Below, piece by piece: positions 1 through 6,730 of a stretch of DNA of 15,362 nt. The notes beneath the pieces are model-generated. The model made no database searches. It had not been told where the DNA came from and saw only the letters and a list, made by a program, of their open reading frames with translations. Source of the DNA: Lutibacter sp. (lineage in GTDB: Bacteria; Bacteroidota; Bacteroidia; Flavobacteriales; Flavobacteriaceae); the NCBI GenBank assembly GCA_021647265.1, contig JAKIVA010000054.1, positions 1 through 15,362 of the forward strand, in the 5' to 3' direction. The position numbers were made by a program, and so were the translations under genes. Numbering within the stretch: position 1 is the first letter of the stretch; every line of letters starts with the position of its first letter.

Positions 1-52
1 GTACTTTCATATCATTGTTTTATTGCATCACCAATTTAGGTGAAAAACAACA

Positions 53-87
53 AGCCGCAAAGCGTTATTTATAAATACTTTGCGGCT
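53..87. terminator. Bidirectional hairpin terminator
   Basis: A perfect 10-bp stem (AGCCGCAAAG at 53-62 with CTTTGCGGCT at 78-87) encloses a 15-nt loop whose 66-77 segment is itself a palindrome. On the plus strand it is followed by ATTTTTAA, and on the minus strand by TTGTTGTTTTTC, so it can stop transcription from both sides. It lies downstream of the symporter (minus strand) and presumably ends a plus-strand gene that lies left of the window. Confidence 0.8.
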
Positions 88-100
88 ATTTTTAACTCTA

Positions 101-116
101 TCTTACGGATGTAAGA
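101..116. repeat. Small hairpin within left-edge intergenic repeat region
   Basis: TCTTAC (101-106) pairs with GTAAGA (111-116) around a GGAT loop. It sits between the terminator at 53-87 and the repeat box at 142-172 and has no T-run, so it is not a convincing terminator. It may be part of a degenerate intergenic element; no function can be assigned. Confidence 0.35.
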
Positions 117-141
117 AATTATCGGGACAGGTTGACGTAAA

Positions 142-172
142 TTACACTTTTTAGACAGCCACTTTTTAATTT
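142..172 (-). repeat. Left copy of an intergenic repeat (GGCTGtCTAAAAAGT box)
   Basis: On the minus strand this segment reads AAATTAAAAAGT, then GGCTGTCTAAAAAGT, then GTAATT. It aligns with 15219-15248 on the plus strand with two substitutions and about three inserted bases. It begins 7 nt after the symporter stop codon, in the same orientation as that gene. Immediately beyond it the minus strand continues with an ACGTCAACCTGTC stretch that also has a loose counterpart at the right edge. It may be a terminal remnant of a mobile element or a dispersed 3' element; only the similarity itself is seen. Confidence 0.5.
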
Positions 173-178
173 TTATGT

Positions 179-1483
179 TTATGTTTTTGGGTAATTATCA
201 TCCCAATCTTTTACATGAGGTTCTCCCAATTTATCAACAGATTTCGCGACAATCATAGATACTGCAGCATCACCCGTAACATTTACAACTGTTCTACACA
301 TATCTAAAGGTCTGTCAACAGCGAAAATCAATGCTAAACCTGCTTCAGGAATACCCGCATATCCAAGAACACCAACCAACATAACCATACCTGCTCCAGG
401 CACTGCTGCACTTCCTATTGAGGCTAAGGTTGCTGTTGCAATTATTCCTAGTTGAGTACCCAATGTTAAATCCATTCCAAAAGCTTGTGCAATAAAAACA
501 GCTGCTACTGCTTGATACAAACTTGTACCATCCATATTAATGGTAGCACCAATTGGCAATACAAAACTGGCCACTTCTTCTTCTACTCCTAAATGTTCAG
601 TAACTCTTTCCATAGTAACAGGCAGTGTTGCTGCACTTGAACTTGTTGAGAATGCTAATAATTGAGCAGGAGAAATTCCTTTCATAAAAAAACTAGGTTT
701 TTTTCTAGTTAGTAGAAGAACCAATATATTGTATATAACAATCATTAAAATCAAACCAAAAACAACAGTTAATGCGTACCATCCAAGTGCTTTAAACAAG
801 TCTAAACTTGGAGATTCTACGACCAAAGCTGCTAATAACGCAAAAACACCATAGGGAGCGGCCAGCATAATTAAGTCTACCATTTTTAGAATAACTTCAT
901 TAAAACCATCAAAAAAGTTTTTTACTGTTTTTCCTTTTTCTTCAGGAATTAAAATAAGACCTACTCCAAAAAATACTGCAAAAAATATTACCTGAAGCAT
1001 ATTACGGTTACTTGTTGCTGCAGCAAAAATATTTTGCGGAACTAAATCTTCTAAAGCTTGTAATGGACCACTTTCTTTTTGTTTTTTTGCTGTTTCTTTA
1101 TATTTTGTGGTGTTAGTACTATAATTTTTTACCATTTCTGTTCTGGTTTCTTCAGAAATAGAATTTCCTGGCTTCACCACATTAACTAAGAGCAATCCAA
1201 TTGAAACTGCGAGTACTGTTGTAAAAATATAAATTACAATGGTTCTCCCTCCCATTTTAGATAATTTAGAAATATCTTTTAAATCAGATACCCCTTTAAT
1301 TAATGCTGCTAAAATTAATGGGATGGCTATCAATTTTAATGAATTGATAAATATTTTACCAAAAGGTTTTATCCAATCTTGAATAAATTCTTTTCCAAAA
1401 CTAAAATTAGTCATGATTAGAGCAAAGACAACTCCAAATACCATTCCTAACAAAATCTTCCAGTGTAATGCTAATTTTTTCAT
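179..1483 (-). CDS. Dicarboxylate/amino acid:cation symporter (DAACS, GltP/DctA-like)
   Basis: This 434-residue inner-membrane protein is a sodium- or proton-coupled transporter of the glutamate/dicarboxylate family, full length for that family. Visible signatures are the serine-rich re-entrant loop around residues 279-290 (STSSSAATLP), the NMDGT motif at 316-320, and the last transmembrane segment at 388-405 with D394, R397, T398, N401 and D405. The retained arginine at 397 is the residue that contacts the substrate side-chain carboxylate in acidic amino acid carriers, so glutamate, aspartate or a C4-dicarboxylate is the likely substrate rather than a neutral amino acid. Residues about 107-145 form a hydrophilic, Lys/Glu/Thr-rich insertion between membrane segments. 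The ATG start gives a normal first membrane helix. It is probably monocistronic, with the hairpin at 53-87 downstream. Upstream, a TATCTTTC sequence on the minus strand (1505-1512) differs from the -7 consensus only in its last base. Confidence 0.92.
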   Translation of the reverse strand: MKKLALHWKILLGMVFGVVFALIMTNFSFGKEFIQDWIKPFGKIFINSLKLIAIPLILAALIKGVSDLKDISKLSKMGGRTIVIYIFTTVLAVSIGLLLVNVVKPGNSISEETRTEMVKNYSTNTTKYKETAKKQKESGPLQALEDLVPQNIFAAATSNRNMLQVIFFAVFFGVGLILIPEEKGKTVKNFFDGFNEVILKMVDLIMLAAPYGVFALLAALVVESPSLDLFKALGWYALTVVFGLILMIVIYNILVLLLTRKKPSFFMKGISPAQLLAFSTSSSAATLPVTMERVTEHLGVEEEVASFVLPIGATINMDGTSLYQAVAAVFIAQAFGMDLTLGTQLGIIATATLASIGSAAVPGAGMVMLVGVLGYAGIPEAGLALIFAVDRPLDMCRTVVNVTGDAAVSMIVAKSVDKLGEPHVKDWDDNYPKT

Positions 1484-1550
1484 TTAAAAGTTTTAAAATT
1501 CGTGGAAAGATAGAAAATTACATTAAAAATTACGTAAATTTTTAAATAAA

Positions 1551-1571
1551 AAAAGCACCTAAGGTGCTTTT
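1551..1571 (-). terminator. Hairpin terminator of the small beta-barrel gene
   Basis: AAAAGCACC (1551-1559) pairs perfectly with GGTGCTTTT (1563-1571) around a 3-nt loop. Read on the minus strand the stem runs into a TTTTTTT-ATTT tract, the form of an intrinsic terminator. It lies 29 nt after the stop codon of the gene at 1601-2092 and separates it from the symporter. Confidence 0.8.
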
Positions 1572-1600
1572 CATCATAAAATTCACAATTTATGAGTTAT

Positions 1601-2092
1601 TTAATTGAATTGATACCTAATTGATAGTGCTAAATCTAAATCCGTATCCTTGCCATAATTGCCAATAATTCCAATCTCTGGTCTAAAATCTAATGAAATT
1701 AAAAAAGGTGCTTTAAAGTTGTATTCAATTCCTATATTTCCATCAGCATTTATAAATAACCCTTCGTTATTATCAGATATAAATCCATTATTATAACTCC
1801 AAGATCCAAGTCCGGCTCCAAAACCTGCATACCAATTAAAACCTTGATCAATATTCCATACCCATTGGTAAATTCCTGATAATTTAAAAGCACTATATTC
1901 TTTTTGATCTCTATACCCAAAGTCTATTTCTAAACGATTTGTTTCTGTTAATTGACGTTGGTAAGAAATTTCCCCTCCAAAACCATCATTATTTCCAAAT
2001 CGAATACCAATTGCATGATTTGAAATTTGTTGTGCATTTACAGCGGAAATAAACATCAAGAATATAATTGGTATTAAAATTATTTTTTTCAT
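1601..2092 (-). CDS. Small outer membrane beta-barrel family protein
   Basis: This 163-residue protein starts with a clear signal peptide (MKK, hydrophobic stretch to about residue 17, cleavage likely after A20 in VNAQ). The remainder alternates hydrophobic and polar residues with many Gly, Tyr, Phe and Trp. It ends in LSIRYQFN, consistent with an 8-stranded barrel of the OMP_b-brl or OmpW/OmpA-transmembrane type in the outer membrane. Asn/Asp-rich turns are visible near residues 34-38, 101-110 and 144-152. No enzymatic motif or peptidoglycan-binding domain is present, so the function is unknown: pore, adhesin or structural protein are all possible. It stands alone: the DUF937 gene diverges upstream and a terminator lies directly downstream. 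No exact -7 promoter box was found upstream; a TATAGAGTTTG with wrong spacing is the nearest. Confidence 0.75.
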   Translation of the reverse strand: MKKIILIPIIFLMFISAVNAQQISNHAIGIRFGNNDGFGGEISYQRQLTETNRLEIDFGYRDQKEYSAFKLSGIYQWVWNIDQGFNWYAGFGAGLGSWSYNNGFISDNNEGLFINADGNIGIEYNFKAPFLISLDFRPEIGIIGNYGKDTDLDLALSIRYQFN

Positions 2093-2262
2093 AATAAAAA
2101 AGATTTAAAAGATTATTTTGATTATTGTACAAACTCTATACCATATAAAAACATAAATTTTTATTTTTAATTGTATAAACAATAACTAATTATTTTTTTG
2201 CTGAAAGCGTTAAAACAATAAAAAAAACTACTTTAGAAAAATATTTATTAAAATTTTTTAAA

Positions 2263-2886
2263 ATGGCAGGATTATTAGACTTATTGAATAGTGATATTGG
2301 AAAAACATTAATTAGCGGTGCTAGTAAACAACTTGGACAAAATAAAACCCAAACTTCATCAGCCCTTAGTGCAGCTATACCTTTAATTTTAGGAGCAATG
2401 AAAAATAATGCTTCAACACCTCAAGGTGCAGAAGGTTTGCTAAAAGCCATTTCAAAAAAACATGATGGTGGTATTTTAGATAATTTAGGCGGAGCTCTTG
2501 AAAATAGAGACGTATTATCTGATGGCTCGGGTATTCTAGGTCATGTTTTTGGAGGAAAAGAACAAAATGTAGCTCAAGCTGTAAGTGCCAAAAGCGGAAT
2601 GGATTTAGGGTCTGCAATGAATTTATTAAAAATGGCTGCTCCAGTAATTATGGGAGTTATTGGAAAACAATCTAAACAACAAAATATAAATGATAGTAAT
2701 GGAATTGGAGATTTACTTGGTGGTTTACTTGGAAATGGAGCTCAAAAAGAGCAAAGCTTAGTAACGCAACTTTTAGATGCTGATGGAGATGGAAGTGCAA
2801 TTGATGACTTAATTGGTATGGCTTCTGGTAGCAAAAACAAAGGTGGACTTGGCGGATTATTAGGTGGATTATTTGGTAGTAAATAA
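2263..2886 (+). CDS. DUF937 domain-containing protein
   Basis: A 207-residue protein without a signal peptide, matching the DUF937 pattern: an N-terminal MAGLLDLLNSDIGK helix, an SALSAAIPLILGAMKNN segment at 33-49, then an AAPVIMGVIGKQ segment at 125-136. The C-terminal part has DADGDGS at 172-178 followed by DDLIGMAS, resembling a calcium-loop (DxDxDG) sequence, and a glycine-rich tail of GGLGGLLGGLF type at 194-204. DUF937 proteins are widespread and of unknown function; some annotations call them YidB-like. The ATG start is taken because it opens the conserved N-terminus. Only an irregular -7-like TATTTTTTTG lies upstream (2191-2200). Nothing in the neighbours defines its role. Confidence 0.8.
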   Translation: MAGLLDLLNSDIGKTLISGASKQLGQNKTQTSSALSAAIPLILGAMKNNASTPQGAEGLLKAISKKHDGGILDNLGGALENRDVLSDGSGILGHVFGGKEQNVAQAVSAKSGMDLGSAMNLLKMAAPVIMGVIGKQSKQQNINDSNGIGDLLGGLLGNGAQKEQSLVTQLLDADGDGSAIDDLIGMASGSKNKGGLGGLLGGLFGSK

Positions 2887-2932
2887 CCTCTTTTATATGT
2901 AGAAAAGGTTAAGTTTCTTACTTAAGCTTTTT
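2885..2932 (+). terminator. Weak hairpin(s) downstream of the DUF937 gene
   Basis: Two AT-rich alternative stems overlap here: AACC..TTTT (2885-2894) with AAAAGGTT (2903-2910), and TTAAG (2909-2913) with CTTAA (2921-2925). The second is followed by GCTTTTTAT. It is plausible as a weak terminator, but the stems are short. Confidence 0.35.
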
Positions 2933-2964
2933 ATACTAAATACGCTATTTCTCATATATAAGTG

Positions 2965-2972
2965 TACTTTTG
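2965..2972 (+). promoter_or_regulatory. Bacteroidota -7 box for the DUF6787-like gene
   Basis: TACTTTTG matches TAnnTTTG exactly and is followed by CAG, 18 nt before the ATG at 2990. No good TTG -33 element is visible at the right distance. The predicted transcript start is near 2979, giving a very short leader. Confidence 0.6.
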
Positions 2973-2989
2973 CAGTCAATTTATTACAA

Positions 2990-3292
2990 ATGGAAAAACT
3001 AAAACAACGCTGGGGGCTAACTTCAAACTTTCAAATTATATTAATTATCGCTGTTTTTTCCATTAATGGATCATTTGCAGCTTGGATTGCCAAACCTGTT
3101 ACCCAATTTATAGGTTTAGATTATGAAACAACCAGTCCGTGGTTATTTTGGCCAGTAAGAATACTCTTAATATTTATTATTTATCAAATTACGTTACCTC
3201 TTGTTGGTTTTTGTTTTGGACAATTTAAATTCTTTTGGAATTTTTTCACAAAGAAAATGCTAAAGAGGATGGGGTTTAAACGTATCGTTTAA
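2990..3292 (+). CDS. Small two-helix membrane protein, DUF6787-like
   Basis: A 100-residue inner-membrane protein starting MEKLKQRWGLTSNFQ, the characteristic opening of a flavobacterial family I recall as DUF6787 (some older annotations wrongly call it prolipoprotein diacylglyceryl transferase; it is far too short). Hydrophobic segments lie at about 15-36 and 52-78, separated by an ETTSPWLFWPVR stretch. The C-terminus is basic (KKMLKRMGFKR), so it is probably cytoplasmic. It has no catalytic motif, and its function is unknown. It has its own -7 box just upstream and converges on the minus-strand gene ending at 3297 with only 4 nt between the two stop codons. Confidence 0.75.
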   Translation: MEKLKQRWGLTSNFQIILIIAVFSINGSFAAWIAKPVTQFIGLDYETTSPWLFWPVRILLIFIIYQITLPLVGFCFGQFKFFWNFFTKKMLKRMGFKRIV

Positions 3293-3293
3293 A
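3275..3293. terminator. Possible hairpin overlapping the stop codon at 3292
   Basis: TTTAAACG (3275-3282) pairs with CGTTTAAA (3286-3293) around a TAT loop. The stem contains the stop codon of the plus-strand gene, and a TCTTTTTT tract follows at 3300-3307. It has only two G-C pairs, so terminator activity is uncertain. Confidence 0.3.
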
Positions 3294-3296
3294 AAA

Positions 3297-3590
3297 TTAC
3301 TCTTTTTTAATTAAATATTTATATACCCAAGTTAAAGTAAATGTTGGTAAAAAATCTGTTCCAAAAATACCAGCCTCTTCTACAAAAGAAACTAAACTTC
3401 CTATTTTCCCCTCTATACCTTGGTACATATTGTAAATTAAATATGCAGAAAGAGGCGCCCAAATAACGTCCGAAAATTCACCAATAAACGGAATTACAAA
3501 AGAAAGCATCCCTACGCCATCAAAAAGAATACTCAATAACAATAATTTATACTTTTTTTCATAACTATTTAATATATAGTTATTTGCCAT
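3297..3590 (-). CDS. Small membrane protein of unknown function
   Basis: The protein has 97 residues from the ATG at 3590; a TTG five codons earlier (3605) is possible but less likely. Two hydrophobic segments are seen, at about 15-35 and 42-55. Conserved-looking residues include FDGVGM, the PFIGEFSD turn, WAPLSAYLIYNMY, and a C-terminal EEAGIFGTDFLPTFTLTW stretch. It faintly resembles small DUF4112-type membrane proteins in its D-x-x-G and P-x-x-G-E-x-x-D spacing, but I do not recognise a named family. It is the last gene of the probable five-gene minus-strand run, 24 nt after the msrA stop codon, and shares its 3' end region with the converging DUF6787-like gene. Confidence 0.65.
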   Translation of the reverse strand: MANNYILNSYEKKYKLLLLSILFDGVGMLSFVIPFIGEFSDVIWAPLSAYLIYNMYQGIEGKIGSLVSFVEEAGIFGTDFLPTFTLTWVYKYLIKKE

Positions 3591-3614
3591 ACAACCATTT
3601 AACAACTATTAACA

Positions 3615-4244
3615 TTATTCTTTTAATTTGGTTTTATACTTTTTTATGAATTTCTCTAATTTAGGATTTATTACAGCAGTACAATAACCTTGTGTTTTGT
3701 TATTGTTATAATAATTCTGATGGTATGCTTCTGCCTTGTAAAAAGTATCAAATTTTGTTATTTCTGTAACTATTGGATCTTCGTATACGCTGGCTTCTGT
3801 TAATGCTTTTATAAAATGTTCAGCAACTTCTTTTTGCTTATTTGAATGGTAAAAAATAGCCGATCTGTATTGTGTTCCTCTATCATAACCTTGTTTGTTC
3901 AATGTTGTTGGGTCATGCGTACTAAAAAAAACATCTAAAATTTCTTGAAATGTTATAATTGAAGGGTCAAATACAATTTGAATAGCTTCTGCATGACCTG
4001 TTCTACCAGTAGTAACTTCTCTATAAGCGGGATTTTTAATAGTTCCTCCTGTATACCCTGAAGTTATTTTATTTACACCTTTTAAGCGCTGAAAAATTGC
4101 CTCAGTGCACCAAAAACAACCATTTGCTAAAGTTGCTACCTCTAAATTGTTTGACATTTTTATTTTTTTACTGTATGAAGATTGCGCATAAAAATTATTT
4201 ACTGTAACAGCAAAAACAATTACGACAAGTATTAATTTTCTCAT
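3615..4244 (-). CDS. msrA: Peptide methionine sulfoxide reductase A, probably exported
   Basis: MsrA reduces the S-epimer of methionine sulfoxide in proteins back to methionine. From the ATG at 4244 the product is 209 residues. It begins with a basic-hydrophobic signal peptide (MRKLILVVIVF..., cleavage likely after the YAQ near residue 21), followed by a short linker and the catalytic domain. The signature GCFWCTE is at 42-48, with nucleophile C43 and second cysteine C46. YDRGTQYRS is at 120-128, and a C-terminal GYC with C188 is the likely resolving cysteine. An upstream ATG at 4277 would only add a hydrophilic stretch in front of the signal peptide. An internal ATG at 4157 would give a cytoplasmic form lacking it. 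It sits between an M28 peptidase (43 nt upstream) and a small membrane protein (24 nt downstream), suggesting repair of oxidised proteins outside the cytoplasm. Confidence 0.92.
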   Translation of the reverse strand: MRKLILVVIVFAVTVNNFYAQSSYSKKIKMSNNLEVATLANGCFWCTEAIFQRLKGVNKITSGYTGGTIKNPAYREVTTGRTGHAEAIQIVFDPSIITFQEILDVFFSTHDPTTLNKQGYDRGTQYRSAIFYHSNKQKEVAEHFIKALTEASVYEDPIVTEITKFDTFYKAEAYHQNYYNNNKTQGYCTAVINPKLEKFIKKYKTKLKE

Positions 4245-4287
4245 ATTGTTAATATTTTTGATATAAGTCGAAACCAATTCTCAAAAA

Positions 4288-5646
4288 TTACATTCCTCTT
4301 GGAATTAATTTACGAGGAAATTGAATTAAACTTTCCGCTCCATTTTTACCTACACTAGCTACACCAAACAAGTAATTATCTATTACGATATTTTTTAGTA
4401 TATAATCAGTAGTTTTTCCAACAAACCTGCTAAATTGCCATTGAGGAGAAGTTGTATCTCGCCAATAAACTTTATAACCAATTACATTTTCATCATCAAC
4501 CTTATCCCATTTTAACCTTGTTGAAGGTTGAACTGCTCCTGCTATCATTACATTGTTAGGTGCTAAAGGCGCAGAAGCCAGAGAAGCCAGTGTTAAACAA
4601 TTAACGGCTGTTAATTTTGCAGCATAATCAAAATTAATACCCTCAATTACATCTCCATATTTAATTCCGTTTTCAACTCTAATATCTTGGTGCTGACGAT
4701 TGTAATTTTCATGTGTTTCCATAATTCTAACACCTGTAAAACCTTCATCATTAAAAGGTCTATGGTGGCCTCCTCTACCAAATCTATCCAGTCTATACAC
4801 CATCAGAGGCTTTAAATTAGTCATATAATTAGTTGCTAAATTCGCAACATATCTAGCTAACTGACGCGAAGGTCCATCTACTTCACCTCCAAAATAACGC
4901 ATACTATTACGTTCTTTATCGGTAGTTTTCATTGAAATTGCTTCTGAAAAAACACGAAATGTACTATTGTCAATTACCCCATCAATTCCTTCAATATTCC
5001 CAATCATATCATTATTTAAAACCGCAATAATATCCCATCCATTATCTTTAGCATATTTAGCCATAATTTTACCACCATATAATCCTTGTTCCTCACCTGA
5101 AAGCCCAACGTATATTATTGAAACAGGGAATTTATATTTACTTAAAACTCTAGCTGCTTCTAAGGTTCCAGCTAGCCCAGTTGCATTGTCATTTGCTCCT
5201 GGAGAAATAGAGGTATAATTATTAGGATTGGAAACACGAGAATCAATATCTCCCGACATAATTACATAGCTATTTGGATATTTGGTACCTCGTTGAATTG
5301 CCAATACATTTACTACTTTAGTATCTGTAATTATCCGTCTTCCATCTGCTTTCACTATATCACCTAAATATTTGACTTCTAAACAATTATTACAATCTTT
5401 AGAAGTCTTTTCAAAATTAGATTTTACCCATCTACGAGCTGCGCCAATTCCTCTAGTATTAGAAACAGTATCGGACAATGTATGGCGAGTGCCGAAATTC
5501 ACCAATGTTTTAATATCGTTCTCTATATTCTTAGCTGATGTTGCTGTTGAAATTTCAATTAAAATTTTGTCAATTTTAGATTGTGAATATCCTAAAGCTC
5601 CTAATCCTAAAAATAGGGTTATCAATAACGTTTTATTAAATCTCAT
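4288..5646 (-). CDS. Secreted M28-family metallopeptidase with C-terminal Fn3-like domain
   Basis: A 452-residue protein with a signal peptide (cleavage likely near GYSQ, residues 19-22). It has an M28 aminopeptidase-type catalytic domain at about 45-355 and a C-terminal beta-rich, fibronectin-III-like domain at about 360-445 (RLKWDKVDDENVIGYKVYWR). Metal-site residues by motif: bridging D153 in GANDNATG, E185-E186 in SGEEQG, D213 in NNDMIG, and H295 in GGHHRPFND. At the first ligand position, where M28 enzymes usually have H-x-D, this protein reads SGDIDSR (D133, D135). The His is therefore replaced by Asp, while everything else in the site looks intact. A pair of cysteines, C85 and C88, could form a disulfide. 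It probably removes N-terminal amino acids from peptides in the periplasm or outside the cell; specificity is unknown. It follows ltaE by 17 nt and precedes msrA. Confidence 0.87.
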   Translation of the reverse strand: MRFNKTLLITLFLGLGALGYSQSKIDKILIEISTATSAKNIENDIKTLVNFGTRHTLSDTVSNTRGIGAARRWVKSNFEKTSKDCNNCLEVKYLGDIVKADGRRIITDTKVVNVLAIQRGTKYPNSYVIMSGDIDSRVSNPNNYTSISPGANDNATGLAGTLEAARVLSKYKFPVSIIYVGLSGEEQGLYGGKIMAKYAKDNGWDIIAVLNNDMIGNIEGIDGVIDNSTFRVFSEAISMKTTDKERNSMRYFGGEVDGPSRQLARYVANLATNYMTNLKPLMVYRLDRFGRGGHHRPFNDEGFTGVRIMETHENYNRQHQDIRVENGIKYGDVIEGINFDYAAKLTAVNCLTLASLASAPLAPNNVMIAGAVQPSTRLKWDKVDDENVIGYKVYWRDTTSPQWQFSRFVGKTTDYILKNIVIDNYLFGVASVGKNGAESLIQFPRKLIPRGM

Positions 5647-5663
5647 AATTATTTAGTTTGTTT

Positions 5664-6686
5664 TTATATATTTTCTAAAGTATGTACTACGCTTTCAAGC
5701 ATTTCCTCAGTAAAATCTAGATGTGTTACCATACGTAATTTACCTTGCCCCATTGAAATAAGTGAAATACCTGCATCTTTTAATCTACTTATAAATCCTT
5801 CTTCATTAATTGAATCTATCACATTAAATATAATAATATTTGTTTCAATTGGCTCTACATATTTAATTAATTCGCAATTTTGGAGTGCTACACCTATTAT
5901 TTTAGCTCTTGTATGATCGATAGTTAATCTTTCTATATGATTATCTAAAGCATAAATTCCTGCTGCAGCCAAATACCCTACCTGACGCATAGCTCCTCCA
6001 AATAATTTTCGAATTCTTAACGCTTTCTCTATATGCTGTGTGGTTCCTAATAATAATGATCCAACAGGTGCTCCCAAGCCTTTTGACAAGCAAATTGATA
6101 TGGTATCAAAAACGTTACCGTATTGTTTTGGTGTTTCCTTTTTTGCTACCAATGCATTAAATAGCCGTGCTCCATCCAAGTGCAATGCTAAATTATTTTC
6201 ATTACAAATTTGTTTAATTTTTAAAATTTCTTCAAAATCCCAGCAGGCTCCACCTCCTTTATTGGTTGTATTTTCAATTGCAACAAGTCTAGAATATGGT
6301 GTGTGAATATCTGATCTTCCTCCCGAAACAGCTTCCTTTAATTGATTGGCAGTAAACATACCTCTTTTACCATCAAGTAAATACGAAGTAACACCAGCAT
6401 TAAATGCTGGACCACCACCTTCAAAATTATATACATGAGCCCATTTATCACAAAACATTTTATCTCCTGGTTGCGTATGTAATTTAATTCCTGCCTGATT
6501 TGCCATCGTTCCTGATGGAAAAAATAACGCAGCTTCCATACCAAACATCTCGGCTATTTTAGTTTGTAATTTGTTAACTGTTGGGTCTGTTTTAAATACA
6601 TCATCACCAACTTCAGCATGCATCATAGCTTTTAACATTCCCTCTGTAGGTTTTGTTACGGTATCACTAATTAAATTTATTTGCAT
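5664..6686 (-). CDS. ltaE: Low-specificity L-threonine aldolase
   Basis: A PLP-dependent fold-type I enzyme of 340 residues, the usual length, that cleaves L-threonine or L-allo-threonine to glycine and acetaldehyde in the cytoplasm. Visible features are the N-terminal SDTVTKPTEGM (7-17), EVGDDVF (25-31), the PSGTMAN loop (57-63), and H84 in KWAHVYNFEGG, which stacks on the cofactor. HLDGARLFNA is at 169-178 (D171 binds the pyridine nitrogen, R174 the substrate). The Schiff-base lysine is K202 in CLSKGLGAPVGS. No signal peptide is present, so it is the only clearly cytoplasmic product among its secreted neighbours. It lies 44 nt after the metalloprotease stop codon and 17 nt before the M28 peptidase gene. 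Co-transcription would link extracellular protein breakdown with catabolism of the released threonine or with glycine supply; this is inference. Confidence 0.93.
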   Translation of the reverse strand: MQINLISDTVTKPTEGMLKAMMHAEVGDDVFKTDPTVNKLQTKIAEMFGMEAALFFPSGTMANQAGIKLHTQPGDKMFCDKWAHVYNFEGGGPAFNAGVTSYLLDGKRGMFTANQLKEAVSGGRSDIHTPYSRLVAIENTTNKGGGACWDFEEILKIKQICNENNLALHLDGARLFNALVAKKETPKQYGNVFDTISICLSKGLGAPVGSLLLGTTQHIEKALRIRKLFGGAMRQVGYLAAAGIYALDNHIERLTIDHTRAKIIGVALQNCELIKYVEPIETNIIIFNVIDSINEEGFISRLKDAGISLISMGQGKLRMVTHLDFTEEMLESVVHTLENI

Positions 6687-6730
6687 AGTTTTTTAAAAAT
6701 TAATTTAGTTTTCTTTTTTGTTAATACTTG

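Noticed and set aside
2375..2617. Minus-strand open frame of 80 codons inside the DUF937 gene
   Set aside because: It is antisense to a supported gene, rich in His/Leu/Phe as expected from reverse-frame translation.
4967..5656. Two plus-strand open frames antisense to the M28 peptidase gene
   Set aside because: They are shadows of a well-supported gene; their products have low-complexity composition and no recognisable motif.
6040..6544. Open frames overlapping ltaE in other frames on both strands
   Set aside because: They lie wholly inside a conserved enzyme gene with intact catalytic residues, and have no independent start signals.
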